From: Moritella sp. F3
GTDB lineage: Bacteria > Pseudomonadota > Gammaproteobacteria > Enterobacterales > Moritellaceae
Length of the DNA stretch: 64,000 nucleotides
Direction of reading: 5' to 3'
NCBI RefSeq assembly: GCF_015082335.1
Contig: NZ_BLRL01000002.1
Coordinates: forward strand, 286,569 to 350,568
Within the stretch, counting starts at the first letter, position 1, and each line of letters opens with the position of its first letter. This document shows, in pieces, positions 35,750 to 44,046 of this stretch. The notes below the pieces were generated by a model that searched no databases, had not been told where the DNA came from, and saw only the letters and a program-made list of their open reading frames with translations. Both the position numbers and the translations under genes were made by a program.

Positions 35750-37044
35750 TGGATACGTTAACAGCAAATATTTCGACTGCAAGCACAAATACAACAACAA
35801 AAAGTTCGACATGGACTAAAAGTGACATCGTTTGGGTACTTGGCTTATATGGTACAGCCGTTGGTGCTGGTACTTTATTCCTGCCTATCACAGCCGGTGT
35901 AGGTGGCCTGATTCCATTATTAATCATGGCCGTATTAGCATTACCAATGACCTTCTTTGCTCATCGCGGCATGACACGATTTGTGTTATCAGGATCTAAA
36001 CCTGGCGCAGATATTACCGAGGTTGTTGAAGAACATTTTGGTGTGGGCATGGGTAAATTAATCACACTATTGTATTTCTTTGCCATCTACCCAATTCTGC
36101 TTGTATACAGTGTTGCGTTAACCAACACAGTACAAGATTTCATGCTAAACCAATTAGACATTCAGCCACCACCACGTGCACTTTTAGCCTTTGCATTGAT
36201 TCTTGGTTTAATCGCCATTGTACGTTTAGGTGAGCAACTTATCATTAAAGCAATGAGCATTTTAGTTTTCCCATTTGTTGCCGTATTAATCATGCTGGCC
36301 TGCTACCTAATCCCTTACTGGAACGGCGCAATCTTCGAGCAAGTAATGCCAGCAGAAGGTGGGATGAGTTCGATAATGATGGCTGTCTGGTTGATATTAC
36401 CTGTGATGGTGTTCTCGTTTAACCACTCACCTGTTATCTCTTCATTTGCAGTCGCGAAACGAAATGAATACGGCGATGGTGCCGAGAAGAAATGCTCACG
36501 TATTTTATTATGTGCACACGTAATGATGGTCGTTACGGTCATGTTTTTCGTATTTAGCTGTGTATTAAGCTTATCGCCAGCGAACCTTGCTGAAGCGAAA
36601 GAAATGAATGTCTCTATTTTGACTTATTTAGCTAACCACTTTGATACACCTGTTATCGCTTACGCTGCACCCGTTGTTGCAATCATCGCAATCACGAAGT
36701 CATTCTTAGGTCATTACATCGGTGCAAGTGAAGGTCTTAACGGTTTAGTTGTAAAAGCAGCACGCAGTAAAGGCAAAGAAGTGAGTAAGAAAGCGTTAAA
36801 CAGTTTCACCACGATATTCATGCTTGTAACGGCATGGGCAGTTGCAACCATTAACCCTAACATCTTACATATGATTGAAAGCTTAGGTGGACCAATCATC
36901 GCGTTACTATTATTCATTATGCCAATGTATGCAATTCATAAAGTACCAGCGATGCGCAAGTACTCAGGCGCACTAAGTAATGTATTTATTACACTTATTG
37001 GTCTTATTTCAATTACTGCTATTTTTTACTCTCTGGTTCAATAG
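35749..37044 (+). CDS. sdaC: SdaC-like serine transporter (HAAAP family)
   Basis: 431 residues with eleven or so helices. The wording LGLYGTAVGAGTLFLPITAG, HRGMTRFVLSG, FFAIYPILLVYSV and VFSFNHSPVISSFAVAKR follows E. coli SdaC closely from end to end. That protein is a proton-serine symporter in the inner membrane. AGGAG lies 9-11 nt upstream inside the leader ORF. A strong terminator follows at 37071. No serine deaminase gene is adjacent, unlike in E. coli. Confidence 0.9.
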   Translation: MDTLTANISTASTNTTTKSSTWTKSDIVWVLGLYGTAVGAGTLFLPITAGVGGLIPLLIMAVLALPMTFFAHRGMTRFVLSGSKPGADITEVVEEHFGVGMGKLITLLYFFAIYPILLVYSVALTNTVQDFMLNQLDIQPPPRALLAFALILGLIAIVRLGEQLIIKAMSILVFPFVAVLIMLACYLIPYWNGAIFEQVMPAEGGMSSIMMAVWLILPVMVFSFNHSPVISSFAVAKRNEYGDGAEKKCSRILLCAHVMMVVTVMFFVFSCVLSLSPANLAEAKEMNVSILTYLANHFDTPVIAYAAPVVAIIAITKSFLGHYIGASEGLNGLVVKAARSKGKEVSKKALNSFTTIFMLVTAWAVATINPNILHMIESLGGPIIALLLFIMPMYAIHKVPAMRKYSGALSNVFITLIGLISITAIFYSLVQ

Positions 37045-37070
37045 CACCAGAACCTAATTTCAGCAGATAC

Positions 37071-37101
37071 AAAAAAGACGAGAGCAATCTCGTCTTTTTT
37101 T
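37071..37101. terminator. Bidirectional terminator after sdaC
   Basis: AAAAAAGACGAGA and TCTCGTCTTTTTTT form a 12-13 bp stem around GCAA with long A and T tracts on either side. Confidence 0.93.
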
Positions 37102-37129
37102 ATGTCTATATGTCAGCAATCATGATTCA

Positions 37130-37732
37130 CTATTCAAAGTATAGGCTGAATGAAACCCCAATATTATCCCAACTAATCGCTTTATCTTGCTCTTTCACCC
37201 ACACATAAGATAAGCCTAATGCCATCGCCTGATCGATAAAATATTTACCGCCCAAGGTAAACGACGTTGAATCAAGATAACCATAAGTATACTGACTATC
37301 ACTAAAACCATGATTTACATTAAAATCAGCTTCAAACTCAGGGCTTGAAGATAATTTAATACCAGCAATAACACTCGGGTAAAAGTTAGTTTCATCTTCT
37401 CGCTTAACCCCGTTTTCCCAAGATCTTATCGAACTTTGCGCTAGATTAGCCCCCGCATAAAACTCAGTCATATGACCAATGTTCGTCGATGTCATTAATC
37501 CAGCGCCTAAAATTTTAGCTTTCGCTTTAACGTCTGAACTTAAGGCGATGTCATCGGTATGATGGTAAAAACCGGTAATATAAAAATCTTCTGTGATAGC
37601 ACGTTCAACATTTAGCGCCCAATGCTCAGCGCGATAACTTAGCTGCGCATTATTATGCCCAAAAGGTTCTGCCATCAATGTTGGCGCAACAATAAGTAAC
37701 GGTATGCTTGCAAGCGTTGAAACCTTAAACAT
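37130..37732 (-). CDS. Small outer-membrane beta-barrel protein, YfaZ-like
   Basis: 200 residues with a signal peptide (residues ~1-21, cleavage at LMA-EPF), alternating hydrophobic and polar beta-strands, and a C-terminus GVSFSLYFE fitting an eight- or ten-stranded barrel. A resemblance to YfaZ-type proteins is only general. Single gene, convergent with sdaC. Confidence 0.6.
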   Translation of the reverse strand: MFKVSTLASIPLLIVAPTLMAEPFGHNNAQLSYRAEHWALNVERAITEDFYITGFYHHTDDIALSSDVKAKAKILGAGLMTSTNIGHMTEFYAGANLAQSSIRSWENGVKREDETNFYPSVIAGIKLSSSPEFEADFNVNHGFSDSQYTYGYLDSTSFTLGGKYFIDQAMALGLSYVWVKEQDKAISWDNIGVSFSLYFE

Positions 37733-37820
37733 GTGTTTTCTTTCCCTATAACGAATTAAATACTAAATAGTGGCTAAAAGTATATCGGCAAGCAATTAAA
37801 AAATATGAATGCAATTAACT

Positions 37821-38498
37821 TTAAAGCGGTAATAATAATGTCTGTAACTGACTTAACGATGTCACTTGATAACTTGGTCTAATACCTTCCGGCAATACCG
37901 CATTTGCGCTGTTGAGCCAACAAGTATCAAAGCCAGCATTCATCCCACCTAAAATATCAGAATGTGGATTGTCACCAACCATTAATACTTGCTCACGGTC
38001 TAATTCTCCCATGTGGGTTAACGCATGCTCAAATATACCAATATCAGGTTTAGCGACACCGACTTCTTCAGAGATGATGAGAGGTGAAAAAATATCTTTC
38101 AACCCGGTTTTTTCTAAACGAACATGCTGTAGTTCAGTAAAGCCATTGGTAATAATACCCATTTTAACTTTACCATTTAGTGCATTAATAAGTACTTGAG
38201 CGCCCGGCAGCAAACAACAGATGTCAGCCATCGCTGTCATAAATGCACTATTTAAGGTTTGTGTGGTGACTTTAAGTTTATCTGCCCACAATTGAAAACG
38301 ACGATTTTGCAATTGTGTCGCGCTAATTTTACCATCTTGATAGTCCACCCATAACGGTAAGTTAACCGTTTGATAATGGTTAAAATCATCTCGATCAAAG
38401 TCGATAGCAAAGCGTGAAAACATCAGCTGCAAACCTTTAAATGCATCAAAATGAAATAAGGTTTCATCTGCATCAAATAAGATCCATTGGTACTTCAT
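37821..38498 (-). CDS. yjjG: Pyrimidine 5'-nucleotidase (HAD family, YjjG-like)
   Basis: 225 residues. HAD motif I reads FDADETLFHF with the nucleophilic Asp, motif II GIITNGFTELQ, motif III lysine in VGVAKPDIGIFEHAL and motif IV VLMVGDNPHSDILGG. The order and wording match YjjG, which removes phosphate from dUMP, dTMP and damaged pyrimidine nucleotides. ATG at 38498 has GGAG 9 nt upstream; a TTG further upstream (38513) is not needed. Confidence 0.9.
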   Translation of the reverse strand: MKYQWILFDADETLFHFDAFKGLQLMFSRFAIDFDRDDFNHYQTVNLPLWVDYQDGKISATQLQNRRFQLWADKLKVTTQTLNSAFMTAMADICCLLPGAQVLINALNGKVKMGIITNGFTELQHVRLEKTGLKDIFSPLIISEEVGVAKPDIGIFEHALTHMGELDREQVLMVGDNPHSDILGGMNAGFDTCWLNSANAVLPEGIRPSYQVTSLSQLQTLLLPL

Positions 38499-38976
38499 GG
38501 TAAAATTCTCCAACGGCTAGCCGTTACAATAAATTAAATCGGCATTTAAGATGAACGCAGAATAGGCTCATTACGTTACCCCGACTACTTCGGATGGGCT
38601 ATAATAGCGGAAAGTGAGATACAGCTAAACCATAATTAAATTTTATATAACAATAAACAAAAATAAACTTGCAGAAAAGAAAACACACTGCTATTATCCG
38701 CTCAGATTTATTTAATAACAATCCTCGAAATAAAAATCAACGATTAAGCCTTACCTAGAAAATTCCGTAAGCCAGATTAAAAAATCCAACATATGAAGCT
38801 AAATTATTGAACAACGAAATACAGCAAATGTTGCGTGCTGTAAACACTTCTTATTAAGTCAGCTATTTATACAAGAATAAAGATAGTGAGATTTCAGAAT
38901 ATTATCGTTATACGGTAATGAAGCTTATTACAAATAATGCGCTAGCTTGAGCTACGCCTATATAGTGAGTTTTATT
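38499..38976. other. Intergenic region between yjjG and a small ORF
   Basis: 478 bases, AT-rich, no convincing ORF with Shine-Dalgarno on either strand, no tandem repeat noticed. Contains the promoters of the two divergent genes. Confidence 0.4.
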
Positions 38977-39144
38977 ATGACTATTATTTTTAATGGTACA
39001 CAAATCCAAGTTAAACAACCGGTACACTCGATTTCAGTTCACAAAAACCGAGTAGCATTTACTGATTCACAAGGTGAGAAAATCGCTCAACTTGCGACAG
39101 TAAAAGAACGCCGTAACTTTATTGATATGCTAGTTAATAGCTAA
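38977..39144 (+). CDS. Small 55-residue protein of unknown function
   Basis: MTIIFNGTQIQVKQPVHSI... followed by a basic centre and DSQGEKIAQLATVKERRNFI. No signal or membrane segment; the pattern is two or three beta-strands and a C-terminal helix. I chose the ATG at 38977 rather than the TTG at 38947 as the natural start. It is followed by the gene-poor repeat region. Confidence 0.55.
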   Translation: MTIIFNGTQIQVKQPVHSISVHKNRVAFTDSQGEKIAQLATVKERRNFIDMLVNS

Positions 39145-39383
39145 TTACATCAATACCAATACCCGATATTTTAACTATAAAGAGTTTTGATATCGGGATG
39201 CTCTCCCCCTTCTCTTCTATACATCTCTTACGATACTAACCTCAGTTAAAGTCAGTCCGAATCAATTAACGAATAACCTAATCAATCACCTTATAAACAA
39301 TCACCTCATAAACAACGCAGCTTAAAAATACCCTCAGCTAAATGAGAGTTTACTTGTCTAGATATAAATCATATTGTGATTTT

Positions 39384-39425
39384 TTGGTATTGGTATTGGT
39401 ATTGGTATTGGTATTGGTATTGGTA
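39384..39425. repeat. Hexamer microsatellite (TTGGTA)x7
   Basis: Seven perfect copies of TTGGTA. A 13-nt inverted match, CAATACCAATACC, lies at 39151-39163, so a transcript of the region could fold the two together. Confidence 0.95.
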
Positions 39426-39589
39426 TTGCACAGGATTAAATGGATACTTGAGTTCGAGGCGTTGGCGGGGATCATCAGACAAAAAAAAGTCAGGTTGTTA
39501 GCCTGACTTACATATAATGGAAAAGAGGGTCGACTGAAATATATACTTCTATCTTCGCAATACTTTTCTTACTTACTTTACTTACTGTC

Positions 39590-40053
39590 TTCACTAACTA
39601 ACTTCCTTACACTTTCTTTTCACTAACACGTATCTTTCACATACGCTCTTCATTTACACTTTATTTTACTCACGTATCTGTCACCTACGTTATTCGTCTT
39701 CGTTTACATTTTCACGTACGTTATTCATCTTCACTTACACTTTCTTTTTCACTAACACGTACCTATCACATACGTTATTCGTCTTCGTTTTCACTTACAC
39801 GTACGTTATTCATCTTCACTTACACTTTCTTTTTCACTAACACGTATCTATCACATACGGTATTCGTCTTCGTTTACATTTTCACTACACGTACGTTATT
39901 CATCTTCATTTTTCACTTACACGTATCTTTCACATACGTTATTCGTCTTCGTTTACATTTTCACTACACGTACGTTATTCATCTTCATTTACACTTCTTT
40001 TACTAACACGTATCTTTCACATACGGTATTCACTTACATTTTCTTACATATCA
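39590..40053. repeat. Degenerate tandem array, ~85-bp composite unit
   Basis: Anchor CACTAACACGTA (with variants) recurs at 39621, 39750, 39835, 39914 and 40001 (spacings 129, 85, 79, 87; the first interval holds an extra half-copy at 39671). Each unit joins two diverged ~40-nt halves, one with TTATTCGTCTTCGTTTACAT and one with TTATTCATCTTCACTTACAC. The core ACGTATCTTTCACATACGT is an inverted repeat and ACGTACGT a palindrome. The plus strand is pyrimidine-rich and G-poor, with G almost only in CG steps. No reading frame is open through it. Confidence 0.9.
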
Positions 40054-40299
40054 CAGAAGGTAGTTGGCATATAATAACCAGTCGACCTAATTACAAATAT
40101 AGTACACCATCATTAATTTGCTCTAAAATTAGCTAAAATAAATAATATAAAATTAAATTAGTGTATATCCTCATAATAATGAATACCCTTTTAATTTCAG
40201 CTTTGACACATTAAACAATTGATACTATTCTATATTCCCTGATTTATTTATGTGATTCCATAATAACGTCAGACTAACTGAATGTATTAAGGAGTATAC

Positions 40300-41103
40300 A
40301 TGCCCCAAGCAATTTCTTCCGTGAACCCACTTGCTCGACTTGGCCGCGCCGTTATCACGCAGCTCCAAGGATTTGGTAAAGCAGCTTTATTCCTATTACA
40401 TAGTGTAGTACATATGTTTTCTCGCCCTTGGCAGGGGCGTAGAGTAATAGAACAATTGTATTTTATTGGCGCAAAATCAATTGTCGTGATTTGTATTACC
40501 GGTTTATTTACCGGCATGGTGCTTGGATTACAAGGTTATTACACCCTCTCTCAATTTGGTTCTACGGGCTTACTTGGCTCAGCAGTCGCGCTAACACTAA
40601 TTCGAGAATTAGGCCCCGTATTAACCGCAATCATGATCATCGGCCGCGCGGGTTCAGCAATGACCGCTGAAATCGGTATTATGCGCATATCAGAACAAAT
40701 CGATGCGCTTAAAACCATGACCATAGATCCAATCCGTTTCCTGGTTAGTCCACGCATTATAGCTGCGCTTATTAGCTTTCCGTTATTAACCGCAATCTTC
40801 GATACTGTCGGTATCTTTGGCGGCTACCTGACTGGTTCGCAATTATTAGGCATCAATCCCGCAACTTATTTCTATCGAGTTGAAAGTAGCGTGAGCCTCA
40901 TGGATGTGGCCGAAGGCTTTATTAAATCTATCTTTTTTGCCATCACAGTCATATCAGTTTGTTGCTATCACGGTTACTACACGCATACTCGCCGTAATAA
41001 TTTTGGTGCAAAAGGCGTTGGTTTATCAACAACGACAGCGGTTGTACAGGCAAGTATTCTTGTGCTTGTTATAGATTACATTTTAACCTCGTTTTTATTA
41101 TAG
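40300..41103 (+). CDS. mlaE: MlaE-like phospholipid ABC transporter permease
   Basis: 267 residues with five or six hydrophobic helices in the MlaE/YrbE pattern. Landmarks are GLFTGMVLGLQGYYTLSQFG, the cytoplasmic RELGPVLTAIMIIGRAGSAM followed by TAEIGIMRISEQIDALKTM, and LISFPLLTAIFD. It forms the membrane channel of the Mla system that moves phospholipids between inner and outer membranes. First gene of the operon, with AGGAG upstream. The order E-F-D-C-A differs from E. coli, where mlaF is first. Confidence 0.93.
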   Translation: MPQAISSVNPLARLGRAVITQLQGFGKAALFLLHSVVHMFSRPWQGRRVIEQLYFIGAKSIVVICITGLFTGMVLGLQGYYTLSQFGSTGLLGSAVALTLIRELGPVLTAIMIIGRAGSAMTAEIGIMRISEQIDALKTMTIDPIRFLVSPRIIAALISFPLLTAIFDTVGIFGGYLTGSQLLGINPATYFYRVESSVSLMDVAEGFIKSIFFAITVISVCCYHGYYTHTRRNNFGAKGVGLSTTTAVVQASILVLVIDYILTSFLL

Positions 41104-41110
41104 GAATGCT

Positions 41111-41869
41111 ATGGATACGCCCCTGATTCAGTTTTGTAATGTCAGTAAAACATTCGACACAAAAACAGTCTTAAATAATATAAACCTGAGCATTTTTAAA
41201 GGTGAAATAACCACTATCATAGGTAAGAGTGGTGAAGGTAAAAGTGTGTTACTCAAACATGTTATCGGCCTACTTAAGCCTGACTCAGGCAGTATACTTT
41301 TTGATGGTAAAGCTTTTGCTAAGCATTCATCGACAGAACAGCTTAACTTAAAAAAGAAATTGAGTTACATGTTTCAAGACTCGGCATTATTTGATTCGAT
41401 GACCGTATATGAAAATATTGCATTACCATTACAAGAAGCAAGTGATCTGAGCAAAAGCGAGATACAACAACGCGTTGAAATGCGTATGTCTCAACTCGAT
41501 ATTGTCGGCACTGACCAACAATACCCAGGACAACTCTCTGGCGGTATGCGAAAAAGGGTTGCCCTTGCTCGCGCACTTGTCACGGAACCAGAAATTATTT
41601 TGTTTGACGAACCCACAACAGGGCTAGACCCAATTCGTAAAAAAGCAGTTCATCAAATGATTGCAGACTATCAGCGAAAACTTGGTTTTACAGGGATCAT
41701 CGTCAGCCATGAAATCCCTGAAATATTTAGTATTTCACAACGTGTTGCATTACTTAACAAGGGTGACATTATTTTTCAAGGTACTCCTGAACAATTAAAT
41801 AATGATGAAAATCCCGTTATCTCAACCTTTATCCACGGTCATGAGTCATCATTACTCAATATCGATTAA
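41111..41869 (+). CDS. mlaF: MlaF-like ABC transporter ATP-binding protein
   Basis: 252 residues with Walker A GKSGEGKS, the ABC signature QLSGGMRKRVALARALV, Walker B IILFDEPTTGLDP and H-loop VSHEI. It follows mlaE by 7 bp. It would power phospholipid transport through MlaE-MlaD. AGGA lies upstream of ATG. In E. coli the ATPase is held by the STAS protein MlaB; no mlaB gene is present here. Confidence 0.95.
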   Translation: MDTPLIQFCNVSKTFDTKTVLNNINLSIFKGEITTIIGKSGEGKSVLLKHVIGLLKPDSGSILFDGKAFAKHSSTEQLNLKKKLSYMFQDSALFDSMTVYENIALPLQEASDLSKSEIQQRVEMRMSQLDIVGTDQQYPGQLSGGMRKRVALARALVTEPEIILFDEPTTGLDPIRKKAVHQMIADYQRKLGFTGIIVSHEIPEIFSISQRVALLNKGDIIFQGTPEQLNNDENPVISTFIHGHESSLLNID

Positions 41870-41888
41870 CGTAAAATTTGGAGCTATG

Positions 41889-42341
41889 ATGAAAAAATCA
41901 TCTATTGAAACCTCAGTCGGCTTGTTTGTACTAATAGGTATGCTATGTGTCGGTTATCTTACAATTAAACTAGGAAAAATGGACTTACTAGGCGATAACT
42001 ATTATAGCGTGTATGCAGATTTCAATTCTGCAACAGGCTTAAAAGGTGGTGCCAACGTCGAAATGGCAGGTGTTAAAATCGGTCAAATAGAAGACGTTGT
42101 ACTATTACCTAATATTAAGATTGCGCGTGTACAGCTAAAAATAGATAACGATATCAGCCTTGCTGTTGATGTGATCGCATCAGTTAAAACCGCAGGTTTA
42201 TTAGGTGACCGATATTTATCGCTGACACCTGGCGGTAGCGATGAGTACCTCGCCGCTGGTGATAGTATTGAAGAAACAGAATCCGCGCTTGATATTGAAG
42301 ATCTCATCAGCAAATATGTATTTAGCAGTGAGGGTGAATAA
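41889..42341 (+). CDS. mlaD: MlaD-like MCE-domain protein
   Basis: About 150 residues. One N-terminal transmembrane helix (SVGLFVLIGMLCVGYLTIKL) anchors a single MCE domain with the conserved SATGLKGGANVEMAGVKIGQ and DRYLSLTPGGS segments. MlaD hexamers form the periplasmic ring on MlaE. ATG at 41889 lies 5 nt after GGAG (41880-41883); the ATG at 41886 is too close and longer upstream starts overlap mlaF. Confidence 0.93.
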   Translation: MKKSSIETSVGLFVLIGMLCVGYLTIKLGKMDLLGDNYYSVYADFNSATGLKGGANVEMAGVKIGQIEDVVLLPNIKIARVQLKIDNDISLAVDVIASVKTAGLLGDRYLSLTPGGSDEYLAAGDSIEETESALDIEDLISKYVFSSEGE

Positions 42342-42392
42342 TCTCGTTGTAAACACGGCGATATATTCAAACTTTATATTAAGAGGCATGCT

Positions 42393-43046
42393 ATGAACAA
42401 AATTATTACCTTATGTATTTCAACCGTTCTACTATTTACTACTGCAGTCAATGCACATGCAAATAACGTGGAGCAAGCGACGGCACTGATTGACACAGCC
42501 ATGACTGAATCATTAAATATCATTAATGATCCCGCGCTGACAACTGAAGTTAAACGCGAAAAACTATGGCCGATCGTAACCAGCTACTTTGATTTCACTT
42601 TGATTTCAGAATTAACACTCGGAAAATTCTCTGCGGGAGCGACTAGTCCATTAGGGGATTACAGTGATCGCCGCTTTACCAGCGAACAACAAGCCGAATT
42701 CACCGACGCGTTCACTATTCACTTGGGTAACTTGTATTTAGATCGTCTCAATAACGACAGTAAGTTCTCGGTGCTATTAACCAAGTCTTCTGCAATGAAG
42801 CCAATACGTAAAATGCAACGCGCGCGCGTGAACAGCTTAATTAATAAGAAAACGGCCATCGACTATTCATTACGATTAAAAGATGATGAATGGCGAATTT
42901 ATGATGTTAAAGTTGAAGGCCGCAGCCTTATTAGTTCATTTCGTAAAGAATATTCAGCGCTATTACTAAAGAAAACACCGGATGAATTATTAGCACTGCT
43001 GAATGAAAAGAACTTAGCGCACACGGAAAATGATGTTGAACAATAG
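42393..43046 (+). CDS. mlaC: MlaC-like periplasmic phospholipid-binding protein
   Basis: 217 residues with a signal peptide (cleavage at AHA-NNV). The pattern VTSYFDFTLISELTLGKF, then DYSLRLKDDEWRIYDVKVEG and SLISSFRKEY is the MlaC/Ttg2D family. It ferries phospholipids between MlaA at the outer membrane and MlaD. AGAGG precedes ATG. It overlaps mlaA by 14 bp. Confidence 0.93.
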   Translation: MNKIITLCISTVLLFTTAVNAHANNVEQATALIDTAMTESLNIINDPALTTEVKREKLWPIVTSYFDFTLISELTLGKFSAGATSPLGDYSDRRFTSEQQAEFTDAFTIHLGNLYLDRLNNDSKFSVLLTKSSAMKPIRKMQRARVNSLINKKTAIDYSLRLKDDEWRIYDVKVEGRSLISSFRKEYSALLLKKTPDELLALLNEKNLAHTENDVEQ

Positions 43047-43962
43047 GACTTCGCCGTATTTAATTAAGCTGCCACTATCACTGCTCATCTTGATGATGAG
43101 CGGCTGTGCCAGTTCAAAAAATCATACCGAAAACAAAACAGAACGAGTTCCTGTATCGCTAGTCACGATCTCTGAGCCTGAATTTACTGAAGATGATGGC
43201 CTATTTAGCGATGCCAAATTTGACGATGAGCAACTAGAAGATGATGGCTTATTTGATGATGCACTGTTTAGCGATGAAGAGTTTAGCGATGAACAGCTAG
43301 AAGATGACGATGATTTATTCAGTGATGACAGCATCATCGAAACAGAATCAAAAACTGAAATATCCGACCCTTTTTATTACTTTAATAAAGCCATGTTTCA
43401 TGTAAATGATAAACTCTACTTTTGGATTTTACGTCCTACAGCTGTTGGTTATAAGGCTATCACACCACAGTTTTTCCGTGTCGGGGTCGCTAACTTCTTT
43501 CACAATATAACCATGCCAATTCGCTTCACCAGCAGTTTATTGCAAGGTGATATAGAATCGTCAGGTACTGAACTGGGTCGCTTTGCTGTGAATACGACAG
43601 TGGGTTTATTAGGCGTCATGGATCCAGCTGAAGATTATCTCGACTGGCAGCCAAACAATCAAGATATGGGGCTGACATTAGGGAAATATGGTATCGGTAA
43701 TGGCCCCTATATTGTCTGGCCGATATTTGGTCCTTCGACATTAAGAGATACGGTAGGTAAAGGGACTGATTATTTCCTTAGTCCATTAACTTATTTACAA
43801 CCTGATAAGCTATCAATCACGGTTCAAGCTGTAGATAAAGTCAATGCGACATACTTCAGCCTAGGTGATTATGAAGCATTCAAACAAGCCTATATCGATC
43901 CTTACGAACGAATGAAAGAGTTTTATATCGAATATAGAGCTGAGCGGGTAGCGGAAGAATAA
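43033..43962 (+). CDS. mlaA: MlaA (VacJ) outer-membrane lipoprotein with acidic repeat insertion
   Basis: 309 residues. Lipobox LMMSGC (Cys25 when started at 43033). After it comes a ~50-residue acidic stretch of imperfect repeats (DDGLFSDAKFDDEQLE, DDGLFDDALFSDEEF, DDDDLFSDDS) not found in typical ~250-residue MlaA. The MlaA domain then runs from FNKAMFHVNDKLYFWILRP to YEAFKQAYIDPYERMKEFYI, with the conserved RFAVNTTVGLLGVMDPA. MlaA removes phospholipids from the outer leaflet. It closes the operon, with a terminator following. The ATG at 43033 has better SD spacing than 43030. Confidence 0.93.
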   Translation: MLNNRTSPYLIKLPLSLLILMMSGCASSKNHTENKTERVPVSLVTISEPEFTEDDGLFSDAKFDDEQLEDDGLFDDALFSDEEFSDEQLEDDDDLFSDDSIIETESKTEISDPFYYFNKAMFHVNDKLYFWILRPTAVGYKAITPQFFRVGVANFFHNITMPIRFTSSLLQGDIESSGTELGRFAVNTTVGLLGVMDPAEDYLDWQPNNQDMGLTLGKYGIGNGPYIVWPIFGPSTLRDTVGKGTDYFLSPLTYLQPDKLSITVQAVDKVNATYFSLGDYEAFKQAYIDPYERMKEFYIEYRAERVAEE

Positions 43963-43974
43963 ATACCTATAACG

Positions 43975-44006
43975 AAAAAGCGAGGCATTAATAGCCTCGC
44001 TTTTTT
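43975..44006. terminator. Bidirectional terminator after the mla operon
   Basis: AAAAAGCGAGGC and GCCTCGCTTTTTT form a 12-bp stem with a 7-nt loop; it serves the mla operon and the converging CNNM gene. Confidence 0.95.
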
Positions 44007-44046
44007 ATTGCTAGCATTTGATGCTATCGTTTAATAACGATATCTG

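Larger units (their letters stand above)
39145..40299. other. Gene-poor, repeat-rich interval
   Basis: 1155 bases with no credible gene. It holds an inverted copy of the hexamer unit (39151-39163), the (TTGGTA)7 array, the 85-bp composite repeat array (39590-40053) and an AT-rich stretch before mlaE. The Shine-Dalgarno of mlaE (AGGAG) is at its right end. Confidence 0.85.

Noticed and set aside
39590..40053. CRISPR array
   Set aside because: Units are degenerate along their full length, there are no unique spacers between identical repeats, and no cas gene is in the window.
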